Part shown: positions 22,741 through 33,930 of the stretch, one piece after another | Layout of the letters: each line of letters begins with the position of its first letter | How positions within the stretch are numbered: the first letter of the stretch is position 1 | The notes under the pieces: model-generated | Told to the model about the DNA's origin: nothing | Databases searched by the model: none | The model's input: the letters and a program-made list of their open reading frames with translations, nothing else | DNA from: Priapulus caudatus | Lineage: Eukaryota; Priapulida; Priapulimorpha; Priapulimorphida; Priapulidae | DNA: 57,950 nucleotides | Assembly: GCF_000485595.1 (NCBI RefSeq) | Contig: NW_014577625.1 | Coordinates: 25,191 to 83,140 of the forward strand | Direction of reading: 5' to 3' | Made by a program: the position numbers and the translations under genes

Positions 22741-24057
22741 TATGTGTTAACCCAGGAATAAAACTAGTAATTAAAGGTAAGTGGGTGCTTTTATGCAGAG
22801 TGTTAAACGCGATGTTTAGAGATAATGTGCGTGCATGTAAATGCATATGCAGGTAGGGCTATATAAGTATTTTTGCTGGTTTCACTTGTTATTTACGATC
22901 ACCAGCTGTATCAGTGCGTAAATTCTGATTTTAGCAAGCCCAGGCAATTTCCATTTACACTGCATTCATTAACTGTTACAAGGTAAAGTTATAAATATAT
23001 GTGCAGTACATTGTGTAAAAATATTAATTTTGAAATGAGTGTTTTCTGCCTTTTACTGTGTGTTATGCATTTTTCCTTCTCAATTGGCTTCAGAGAATTG
23101 GAGTAATACCATGAACACATATGCATACTAGGCCTACTATTCAAGTTTTTCTTTGTATTCATACTAAAGCAACCAAATCAAAGTCAGTCAAAATAATAAC
23201 AGTAAGCAGCAACACTAAAAGTAGCCATAACACTATGAAAGGTTTTGCGTGTTTGCTCACAACAATGGCCGGAAAGATATTTTACTACATCATCGATAGC
23301 TGAATCGAAAAATAACTCTAAGACAACTTTTTTACTGAACATATTTTTGGTACCTAGTCAGGTGCCTGAGTTGCTGACAACAATTTTAACTGGATCATTC
23401 AACCAGAATTTTACAACTTGTTAATTATTAAATGAATACTGTCAACAGGGAGCAGGCTGATGTAATTGTACTTCTGTATATCCGTTGACAGGGTCCCGCA
23501 TCAACACCTCAAGAAACTTGATTATTATGTAACTCATTAAATGGAAACGTCAGCAGTACGTTTTGATCAACACGGTTGAGTAAAAATTAACCAAGATAGC
23601 TTGATTATTATGCTATCCGGTGAAACCTACGCTGGATAAAACTCAACGTTCTCAGCATGTAGTTGTAGACGGAGACTCTTCTGACTTGACTAATTTTTCA
23701 TTAGGAGTTCCTACAAGGCACTACTAGGCTTGCCCTTATTCCTTCTCTTTCTTGATGATTTACCACACAACATAACTACCCGTATCCGAGTATGCGCTGA
23801 CAGTTGTCTGTTGTACCGTGATATCACCACCTCCGAAATATCAGAAGGCACTCCATGATGACCTAGGCAATTGGCACGACGAACATCGATATGCCAGATG
23901 GAGTTTAATGCAAGCAAGTACTACGTGATGAGCATCTCCACTCTAAGGTAAGACGCGGCATCCCAAGTGAATCTATCACAATCATGATCCTACTCCAATA
24001 TGTCAATTCTACCCCACATCTAGGATTTCATCTGGTCAGTGGCTTCAGGTGCAATGA

Positions 24058-25797
24058 TCCAGTTTTTGATATATGTGCATCAGATCTTGATTGATAGCCC
24101 CAATTGTGAGTTTGGAGCAATGAAACAGCGATCCTCGGCGGGATCGGAGAAATTCCACGTTTTGCATAGGCAAGTTGCTCTGACCTAACCCACATCAAAA
24201 CCACCAAAATCGTCGGTGTGGGCATTGGTCAGAGGAATCTCGGACTAAATGCACCATAAAACAGGAGTTTCAGGCACGCGATTTGTATCAACCAATGGGA
24301 TTTACAAGGTTGCTGAAATGATGTGTACGCAACTGCGTAGCTGCATATCTGCGCCTAACAAATGTGTCACTACGCACGACTGAAATTTTACGTTTATAAC
24401 CATAGCAACAGACCTCAGATGAGCCCAGTCGCTCTGCGGCTCTTGTTATATTTAGCTCCTTGGATCTCGTAAGCCGTATGCGGCGTGCGCTGAGTTGTAT
24501 TTTTATTGCCACGAAAAACACTGAGTGTGAGATTCTGCCTAAAATCTTTAAACGTTGCATTTGGTATGGACTCTCAGGAAATTATATGAACTTCTTGTTA
24601 GTTTAGGAACTTTAGCTAGGGAAGGGCACCGACGGCGGTTCCATAAAAGGGCACGTAAGTGGACTGCCGTCGGTGATGTGGGATTTTCAGGGGCAGCACG
24701 GCATGTGAGGAGTGCACCGACGGAAAATGCCGTCGGTGTCGTCGGTTACGGCGAGGGTTGTGTGAAGTCATTGCGAAAATACTAAGTTCATGTATTTTTT
24801 GCCCCCAATATTTTACTCCGCCATAAAATCTTTGAATTTCACAGGAAATACGGGGTGGATGAAATGTGGAGGTAGTATAGTTTATTAGGTGGGTTGTGTG
24901 TATGTTGTAACACACAACCCCCTGATCAGGAGTGAGTAAATCTCAAAGCAAACTCTATCAATTGATTGGTTTAATGAAGATGGCTCACTATATTGATAGG
25001 TTGGTACTGTATTTAAGTGCAGCTAGTATAAAGTTGTATACGTTTTGTACAAAGCATCACTGTGGATTGTTGGCTGTTTGGTTTGTTGGTATTGCAGCTT
25101 TACACATATAGCTTTACATTACTTTTCAATACAGGCATACACAGAGTGTCACTTTTCTGTCCCTCTTATCTCCATGCAAACTAGTGTCTTACACTGTTTT
25201 AGCCTGACGATGTCAGAGCATGATGTACCATACACATATTCGGTTGGCGTGGGGGGGGGAGCTCTTCTAAGTACATGGGCATATTCTTTGGGTCAACTTA
25301 CTAAAATTGTAATACATGTGATCCCATGTAACTGGGATAGAGAACAACAACAATGTCGATGTTCTAATATTACATTGGGAATTCTTATTTCAGAACCTTG
25401 AGCTTGCTTCAGCTTGCGGCACTGTGGCATACAGGAGGTAGCGGTGTGTCCACGCATGGCTCCATCAACATCAAGATGCACTGAGAGAGCCAGGTCTCAA
25501 TCTCCAAAGAGGGGAAGATCAGGGTTAGCGCCTACAATTATTATATACTGTGAAAACCCTTCTGATCCATGTGTATGCGCTCTAAGTTGAATCTAACTAA
25601 CATATGTCTATTTCAGTTTAGTTGATATTGGTGTCACTGTCTACATATGCTATTGTTATTGTGTTTTGCATTGAGCGACCTTTAATTTTAGTGGTAATGG
25701 ATTGTACGTAAGTTTTACTATCAAAGAGTGTAAACATGTATGTAAGATATTGGAACGATAGTTAACACTTGTGTGCATTAGCGTACATCCACACTTT
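24058..25797. repeat. Duplicated block A, clean copy
   Basis: Second copy of 14812-16838, directly abutting the end of block C. It lacks most of the insertions of the first copy, so it is the better reference for this sequence. It has no recognised gene. A cassette at 24317-24450 matches the sequence upstream of C/EBP-gamma, including CCATAGCAACAG. Confidence 0.85.
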
Positions 25798-25857
25798 TTA
25801 GCTCATCTGACATAGTCAGATGCAGCTTGTAGAATCGCTTGATCGTCCGTGAGCAGA
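25798..25857. mobile_element. Truncated TAGCTCATCTGA terminus
   Basis: TTTAGCTCATCTGACATAGTC with the intact hairpin (25804-25822) and the first GTCCGT, then an abrupt switch to block C sequence at about 25858. In the other copy this terminus continues into block B, so this is a junction. Confidence 0.75.
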
Positions 25858-26267
25858 GATTGGTTCATTTACTAGCTTAGTGGTAGCTTGTGTATGGCTG
25901 TGTAAAATCATCAGCATCAGATGGTTGCAGATACAGTGTATTTGCTCCCGTGCTGTCCTGTATGAGATTCCTCGTTTCCCTTGGGCTGCCAAATCACACT
26001 AATTGATTAAAGAATGGCCTATTTGATTGATAAATTTTGATTAGTAAATACTATTGATGAATGCATGGTCTGGTGGGCACACACTAAGTTTCACAAGCCC
26101 ATTGAAATTTGCAGAAGTTTTTTAATAGTCAGTTAGCCAGCTGACGTATGAAACATGTTTCCGTTCACTAACAACGGCCAATGAATTGACTCAAAATTGC
26201 GACGAAAAATGTATTTGGGGAATTTTGTACCGCATATACTACTGATGTTGGCTTCACTGCTTAGCAG

Positions 26268-26548
26268 GTGAGCCAGCTGAAAGCAAGAGTAACGAGAGGA
26301 TTAGAGTCGAAGTGAAAGCCTGCTCAACCAAAGGAGCTGGGTCTGCTGCGCAGACTTGCTGCTGAGTCACGCGCGGGCTCGGCCGCTCGACCCGTCTACA
26401 CCGTCTCGGTGTACAGCGAGGAAGACAGTCCGGGGGCGACGACGCCCAAGCGTTCCCATCTCTCCCGTTACCGCGATGGCCCCAGCTGCCCACGACCACG
26501 AGTATGGCCACAGTGCCGCAAGTTGCGCCTGGCAGCTGCCAGCTATAG
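26268..26548 (+). pseudogene. CEBPG: Frameshifted duplicate of the C/EBP-gamma zipper exon
   Basis: Same sequence as 21043-21306 with several one- and two-base insertions (for example GAAAGCAAGAGTAACGAG where the other copy has GAAGCAAGAGAACGAG). The reading frame is lost in the first few codons. It is either sequencing error in a redundant copy or a true pseudo-exon; the random spread of insertions favours error. Confidence 0.85.
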
Positions 26549-27717
26549 CTAGAGCAGGGTTCTGGTCTCCCTCATGGGAGGCCGACTTGGGCTAGCCCGG
26601 CCACTGCAGCCACTACAGCTAGTAGCCGGTGGTGAACCAGATTATATTGTTTAGACAGTAGTTTTTTACGAAAAAAAAATTCACTGTAAAATGTGTTTGG
26701 AATCAGCAAGGCTTATTTCAAAAAAAATGTAGATCATCTCATTTATTATGTAATATGTTGTCTAATGAATTGTATATTTAGTTTGAATTGTGTGCCAATA
26801 ACCGTGTAATAAATTTATAGAAACAGATCTTCAAAAACGCATTTTAGTCTACAAATAGTTTATCTTAAGACGGATGTTAAGTAAATCTCTGTGGTGTAAC
26901 TGGGTAAGATCACCGAGCACACCAAGTGTGGTCTCCCAGCTAGATCTCAGGCTATCAATAAGTACAGTTGCAGGTAAGTAGAGGTCCAATAATTCCTAAA
27001 TTTCCTGCTATGCTGACTCGTGGCACTTGATTACATGTGCTGTTAGGCATCTACTCTGGTGTGACAACCGACATTTTTGTACTGCAAGTTGGTATCATTT
27101 TGCTATGTTTTTAAACCCAGATCTGAACAAAATTATGGTATTGCCTATAGCGAGGAGAGTGCCAGCAGGCGTCATTTATAAATTTCATGTAATGTTTTTC
27201 GCAAACGCGCAACAGTGGCCATTGGTAGCGTCTCTATGTTAGTTGTGTGAACGTCATAGTACTTAAAATCTGAAAGCATGTTACATGGCTGTGTGGCACT
27301 GTCTAATCCAAATCATACTTTATAAACAATACTGTGGTTGTGTTGATCGTATGATACAAGACACAACATTTGTACGTAAATATATTTGTCCCCACTAAGT
27401 TTACATAGCAATCAAAAGAATCGTGATATGCTCGTATGTATATTATGTTCACTTGGTGAGCATAAACGTGCACGCTGTTTAATTAATTGTTTTGAAATAA
27501 ACTATAAATTAACCGTTATAACAAATTTTCTAGGCATATTCAGGTGTAAATTGACAGCACGGTAATGAACTGACATAATTAGTACTGATCGCTGGCCTCA
27601 AACTGGGTTTTGTATGTCATCGTTTTGTATGGTTTTATAGTTGGTACATTTGATCATCGCGTCACTAGATGTCAGCTGTGTTGCAGAAACGTCTCTTACA
27701 TGTCAGTTGGCGTTTTG

Positions 27718-28075
27718 GTTGGCCATTCGTGCTCAGAAATAATTATTTTTACCGCGACGGTTACCGCGTGGTTAAAATTATAAGCGCCGTTACACGCAAT
27801 CAGAGGCATTCATACGGATAATTTTAACTGGGCAGATAAATTATTTTTTCTGGCGCAATAAAAATTATACCGTAGCCCTTTTACCTAAATGGGGGCCCTC
27901 TTACAATAATAACGAGGCTTTGATTGAGTAGAAAAAGGCGCTACAAATTTACGCAATGTTAAATTATGTGGGAGAAGGCCTCTGATTGGATAAAAAGGGC
28001 CGATAATTTAACCCGGCGTTAATTTATTTCTACCTACGTAAAAATAATTAATTTTTGAGTAGCGATTGGCCACCA
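27718..28075. mobile_element. Second copy of the fold-back MITE
   Basis: Counterpart of 22407-22740, longer by about 24 bases through small insertions. It is part of the block C duplication, not an independent insertion. Confidence 0.75.
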
Positions 28076-29448
28076 TATGTGTTAACGCCAGGAATAAAAC
28101 CTATAATTAAAGGTAAGTGGGGCTTATTATGCAGAGTGTTAAACGCGATGTTTAGTAGATAATGTGCGTGCATGTAAATGCATATGCCAGGTAGGGCTAT
28201 ATAAGTATTTTGCTGGTTTCACTTGTTATTTACGATCAAACCAGCCTGTATCAGTCGTAATATTCTGATTTTAAGCAAGCCCAGGCAATTTCCATTTATC
28301 ACTGCATTCTCATTAAACTGTTACAAGGTAAAAGTATAAATATATGTGCATACAATTCGTGTAAAAATAATTAATTTTGAAATGAGTGTTTTTCTGCTTT
28401 TACGTGTGTTATGCATTTTTCCTTCTTGCAATTGGGCTTCAGAGAATTGGAGTAATACCATTACATCATATGCTACTAGCGGCCTACTATTCAAGTTTTT
28501 CTTTGTATTTCATATCTAAACGCAACGCAAATCAAAAGTCAGTCAAAAATAATACAGTAAGCACAACACTAAAAGTAGCCATAACACTATGAAAGGTTTT
28601 GCGTGTTTGCTCACAACAATGCCGAAAGATATTTCTAGCATCATCGATAGCTTGAACAGTCGAAAAAATAACTCTAGACAACTTTTTTACTGAACATATT
28701 TTGGTATCTAAGTCAGGTGCCTGAGTTGCTGACAAGCAATTTTAACGGATCCATTCAACGCAGAATTTTTACGAACTTGTAATTATTAAATGAATACTGT
28801 CAACAGGGAGCAGGCTGAATGTAATTGTACTTCTGTATATCCGTTGACAGGGTCCCGCATCAACACCTCAAGATAACTTGATTACTTATGTAACTCAATT
28901 AAATGGAACGTTCAGCAGTACGTTTTTGATCAAGCAACGGCTGATAAAAATTGAACGGGCAAGATAGCTTTGATTATTAAATGCTAAACTCGCAGTGAAA
29001 GCCTACGCTGGATAAAAACAACGTTCTCGAGCATGTAGTTGTAGACGGAAGACTCTTCTGACTTGACGTAATTTTTCATTAGAGTTCCTACAAGGCACTA
29101 CTAGCTTGCCTTATTCCTTCTCTTTCTTGATGATTTTACGGCAACAGAGAACATAACTATCCCGTATCCGAGTAAATGGAAGCTGACAGTTGTCTGTTTG
29201 TAGCGTGATATCCCCATCCTCCGAAATACAGAGGCACTCCATGATGACCTAGGCAATTGGCACGAACGAACATCGATATGGCCAGATGGAGTCTTAATGC
29301 AAGGCAAGTACTACGTGATGAGGCATTCTCCACTCTAAGGTAAGACGCGCATCCCAAGTGAATCTAATTCAGATCAATGATCTACTCAATATGTCAATTC
29401 TACCACGCACATGCTAGGATTTCATCTGGTCAGTGGCTTCAGGTGCAA

Positions 29449-30673
29449 TGTATATACACATACGTGTATAAAGACCAATAGGCTGTTGGGTTTCCTGCGC
29501 TAAATCTGGGATGTTGCCATCAAGGCCTGAACGCCACAACATAAAAGACACTCGTTCTAGCGAGACTGGATCACTGCTTATACCCCAGTCACACCAGGGC
29601 CCCGATCTCACTACGCTCGTACTACGCGCTCTAAGAGCGTGGTGAAACGTGTAGAACGCAGTGTGTGACGTATATAGACGTTCCTGCGATCGTGATCGAG
29701 TCGCGTTGCAGTCAGCATGAGCGTGGAGAGCGTGGCCCAACTTTGACATGTTCAAAATAATCGGTGGCGAGCGTGGCGGAAATACATGCGCTAGTGCGGG
29801 CGTATTAGAGACGTGGAAGTGCCGTAAGTACCACGTAACCTCGAGCGTAGTACGAACTTAATGGTCGTATGCCAAAGCGTGTCGGGCCGCGTGAAAATTG
29901 TCGCCACCGTTTCTCATAGCACGATGTCAATACGTTTTCCATGCAACGCTGTTACTACGCATGAGATGTCTCTGCGACGCCTGAACGCACGCCTCTGCTG
30001 CTATGACCATGGTGCGTCTCTAACAAATCGACCGCGTTTCGTACTACGATTGTACTACGCCAACACGCTCAAGACCTACCCGTTGTGCGTTCGCAATTAC
30101 GTGTTAGTTACGTCTCAGATCACGTCCTGCAAACTGGGGTATAATTTGGGTGCTACCGTGGCCACCCCACCAGTTCAGTGTCCAACGTATGGATGAGGCA
30201 ACACTACTTCTATGCTATGTTTCTCCGTAGAAGGGGAGGACAACTCGAACTACTTGATTGCCAATCCCTCGCGATCATGGCCTGAGGAGATGAGGAGGAG
30301 AAATAGAAGACAACAAAGAATCTTAGGCTGGCTCTCCAGCTTGTCCTTTTGGCGGCATATGTTGTGTCGTAGAAAATTAATCTTGATGTTAATTATGATT
30401 TAAGTGATAATGTTGATCTTAGTTATCTTGATGTTAATCTTGAAGCACGGGCAGAATGAATGATGATGTCATAAGAACGCGGCGCGGTATTTATATATCG
30501 TTTGCCAGCCGGCAAGTCGCCGCGTGATTGCGCGTAGTTGAGGCGCGTTGAGCGTTGCTAAGGCGCAGTTGCAAGCGCGTTCGAACGCAACACGATCTGA
30601 TTGGTCGCAATAAAGACGCCGTCCGCGCAGTGCAAGCGTGATGCGGGCGTGGTGTTGAGCGTGGTGAAAGCTT
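29449..30673. other. Stretch before the assembly gap, rich in GAGCGTGGTGA and CGTACTACG words
   Basis: No gene is recognised. The words GAGCGTGG(TGA) and CGTACTACG recur on both strands (for example 29605-29650, 29718-29775, 30050-30060, 30650-30670). They recur beyond the gap at 33393-33470. A short frame near 30280-30330 with EEMRRRNRRQQR recalls the amino end of Harbinger nucleases, but that is weak. Confidence 0.45.
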
Positions 30674-31196
30674 NNNNNNNNNNNNNNNNNNNNNNNNNNN
30701 NNNNNNNNNNNNNNNNNNNNNNNNNNNNNNNNNNNNNNNNNNNNNNNNNNNNNNNNNNNNNNNNNNNNNNNNNNNNNNNNNNNNNNNNNNNNNNNNNNNN
30801 NNNNNNNNNNNNNNNNNNNNNNNNNNNNNNNNNNNNNNNNNNNNNNNNNNNNNNNNNNNNNNNNNNNNNNNNNNNNNNNNNNNNNNNNNNNNNNNNNNNN
30901 NNNNNNNNNNNNNNNNNNNNNNNNNNNNNNNNNNNNNNNNNNNNNNNNNNNNNNNNNNNNNNNNNNNNNNNNNNNNNNNNNNNNNNNNNNNNNNNNNNNN
31001 NNNNNNNNNNNNNNNNNNNNNNNNNNNNNNNNNNNNNNNNNNNNNNNNNNNNNNNNNNNNNNNNNNNNNNNNNNNNNNNNNNNNNNNNNNNNNNNNNNNN
31101 NNNNNNNNNNNNNNNNNNNNNNNNNNNNNNNNNNNNNNNNNNNNNNNNNNNNNNNNNNNNNNNNNNNNNNNNNNNNNNNNNNNNNNNNNNNNNNNN
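30674..31196. other. Assembly gap (523 N)
   Basis: Unknown bases. Frames called through it are not meaningful. Confidence 0.99.
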
Positions 31197-33285
31197 GCCG
31201 GTCGTCGGTCCCGGCATCAGGTCGGTCGTCAACAGTTGGCACAAATGCTTAACGCTTGACGCTGAACGCGTCACGGATATATCGGCGTCGTTGCCGGGGG
31301 AATCGTCAAAAACGAGCTGGATTGTCGAAGGGCTGGGGTCAAAGTGTTCAAAGGTCAAGAGCTGAAAAGAAGGGAATTCACTCCTTAACATAAGGTATAG
31401 GGAGGAAAGATGCCACGGAATTGCGGCACAAATCTCAACGGCTCTGACTAAGGCTCGTGATAGTCGGTGTAATAGCAATCATTGTAGGAAATAGCCATCA
31501 CTGCTGCGAAATGTGGAGGTCACAGGTCAAAGTCAAGTGGGCACAGGCAGATTTGTAGACATTTTTTCTGAGCGAAGTGGTCTGACGGAGCGATTTGAAA
31601 AACTTTTTGTTTTCAGGGTGACGCTAGCATTTATTATGCTTTATGAAAGGACCCATGAAAATGTCACCTTCTGCTCGACATGGCGAGAGTAAGTGTCGGA
31701 TAAACCTTTTGACCCTCAAAGGAGGGGGCTTAACCATGGATTTCGTTCCACGTGTCAACCAAAGGAGCTGAACTGCTGTTCATTGCATAATTATTAGAGC
31801 CCATACGCTGTGTCAATGTGAGGCTACAGTTGCACACGTCTGTAATTGCAAAGGCAAATATGTTTGTTGAACAAGGCTTCTAACGCTCCTTAAATCATTG
31901 AATTTCTAAAGCAGTCTCGTACTATAGCACCCTGCCATTAGACTGAAGGCTGCAATGATGAATCAAAAGTTGAGATGCTTCACGAGGCGAAAAACACAGC
32001 AAGCCCACTGGCTGGCACGCTTACTTATCCATAGATTGCTGGCCTGCCACCTGCAATGCACCTGTTAACTCACAGCTGAGCAACTGCTGAATTACTTACT
32101 TGGTGATTTACCTGCTACGCCTCACTGTCATTTCAGGAACGATGGCATCTTTGATTATTGATTACACTTGCACAGCCGCATCTCGGCGGCCAGACTATAC
32201 GGCCTGTTTAAATTAGATTATTATTCTCCTGTAACTGTTGTTAAACGAATAAATAATAATCAAGTAACATTTAAATAATAATATTTTACTTTATCATCTT
32301 GAATCTCTAACATATTATCATGTAGCTATGGCCGTCGCGTATACCATTTACCAGTTGTGGGCGAACATAAGCTGTTACCATAGAAATATTAGAAGACAGT
32401 AAATATTCATGCATTTCTATGACTGTTACACTCAGGGCATAGGAAGAAAGGCACTTTATTAGGGGCAGTAAAACAGGCCATCATCGCTGGGGGCTTTTAA
32501 TCTTTTTTAATAGAATACTAGAGAGAGAGAGAGAAAGTTCTCAGAATACAGAGAGGAGAGCAGTGTAGGTAAATTGAGACTGACGGGCGGGAAAAGCGGT
32601 GCATACGCGTGTGTATCGACCGGCGGGAACGCGCGGGTTACAATTAGGTCGGCGGATGTTGTGCCAGGGGATGGAGGTGGGAGGCAGAGGGGAGGGAGAG
32701 TCCGAAGTAGGGGGAGGGAGATGGGAGGTAGAGGCGGAAGGTGAGAGGCGAAGAGAGGTGAGTGGGAGGCAGCGGGGGGGAGGTGGGGACGGCAGTGGGG
32801 GGGAGGTGGGACGAGTGGCGAGGGAGTGGGAGAGAAGACTCCCCGCCCCTCTAATTAAACTGGAGATCCATGCTCATATGTTAATCCTTTTATAGATAGT
32901 AAAAAATACGATAGTAGTGAATCTAATGACACAATCGACAGTCGAAAGGCATATCATTTAATAAATAACTCAGAATCGCAAATGGGGGGAGATAGTGAGC
33001 GTGTCCTAACCAATGATCGTGTACGCATGCACGTACTCTGCAATCTGCGGCTAACAATGTGTACTCGCACGACTGAAGTTTATAACCGTCAGCAACAGAC
33101 CCCAGATGAGCTCAGCCGCTCTGCGGCTCTTGTTCTATCATACCAACAAGCATCTACTCTTATATATACGGATGCATTGTAATCCACGAGGACAATTACT
33201 GTTTTGCCAGCTGCGGCATCAGCAAAGAGCGAGGAATATCGTAAGCGACGGGCACGTAACAAACATATGCTGTCAAGAAAGCCGT
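31197..33285. repeat. Duplicated block B, second copy
   Basis: Matches 16839-19420 from the TAGCTCATCTGA-family interior up to the C/EBP-gamma basic region, then stops matching at 33285 inside the exon. The left end is cut by the gap. It includes the G/A-rich tract at 32655-32845. Confidence 0.82.
33172..33285 (+). pseudogene. CEBPG: Truncated duplicate of the C/EBP-gamma basic-region exon
   Basis: Starts with the same ATGCATTGTAATCC and reads GAGGAATATCGTAAGCGACG of the basic region. It has small indels (extra T and C before, missing bases within) and breaks off after GTCAAGAAAGCCGT, where unrelated sequence begins. The zipper exon does not follow. A block boundary, not a functional gene. 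Confidence 0.8.
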
Positions 33286-33512
33286 ATCTCCTGGGTTGAG
33301 CGCAATGAGATCGGGGTAAAGACGCACTTAGATCGTAGTATGGACGTAATTAGATCGTAGTATCGGCGCTGGGCCCGGCTGGGGCCCAATTGGCCACGCT
33401 CTCAACCACGCTCACCACGCTCGGGCAAATTTTTTGAGGACGGGGCGATCGTGATGAGCGTGGTGACTGGGCTCAGTTTAGAATCCAAATCAAGAAAAAA
33501 AAAAAAAACCCA
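33286..33512. other. Junction sequence with GAGCGTGGTGA words
   Basis: Contains TTAGATCGTAGTAT twice (about 33328-33364), three CCACGCTC words and a GAGCGTGGTGACTGGG, then a run of about fifteen A residues (33495-33509). No gene. Confidence 0.45.
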
Positions 33513-33930
33513 GAGATCGTACAAAAACAGGGCTGCAAGATTCGTTACCAACACCCACAGGCGATACAACAGCACGCCAGCGCTTAAGGAACAACTTGGG
33601 TGGCAACCATTAGTATACCGTAGAAAGCTGAACTCAAGCATCATGATGTACAAGGTTGTAAAGCATGTTCCATTAATTCCGACAGAAGGATATCTGACCC
33701 CCGGGAGCGTCCAGCACTGGTGGTCAGGCCAAAGAATCGTTATAAATTTCGGCACCTAGCTGCACTACAACAACAACGTAGGCTTACATCATCGTCTTTC
33801 TTTATCAGAGTGATTCCAATCTGAAACAGCTAACACGTGGGGGTGGAAGCAACGAACATTGGGTCTTTAAACTCACAGCTTCGCGTACTTGCGAGCTGCG
33901 TGTCGGAAGGTACATTGCACAACCTAACTT
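33513..33930 (+). pseudogene. LINE ORF2 carboxy-terminal fragment
   Basis: The open part (33513-33757) reads YKNRAARFVTNTHRRYNSTP, LGWQPLVYRRKL and MMYKVVKHVPLIP, typical of the region after the reverse transcriptase core in non-LTR elements. After a stop, FFIRVIPI and later words continue the usual end in another frame. The fragment is 5'-truncated and dead, different from the two LINEs at 8-11 kb. Confidence 0.85.

Larger units (their letters stand above)
20645..24057. repeat. Duplicated block C, clean copy (holds C/EBP-gamma zipper exon)
   Basis: Collinear with 25858-29448. This copy has the intact zipper exon and fewer insertions (3.41 kb against 3.59 kb). Downstream of the stop at 21306 it holds a MITE (22407-22740) and unremarkable AT-rich DNA; no further gene is recognised. 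Confidence 0.88.
25858..29448. repeat. Duplicated block C, indel-rich copy
   Basis: Collinear with 20645-24057 and ends at the same word (GTGGCTTCAGGTGCAATG). Insertions of one to three bases occur every 10-30 bases in many parts, and it includes a damaged zipper exon and a damaged MITE copy. Confidence 0.88.

Noticed and set aside
29861-30196. 111-codon plus-strand frame
   Set aside because: Lies in the CGTACTACG-rich sequence and has no protein motif; probably element sequence.
30469-31478. Frames of 254-306 codons through the N gap
   Set aside because: Mostly unknown bases.
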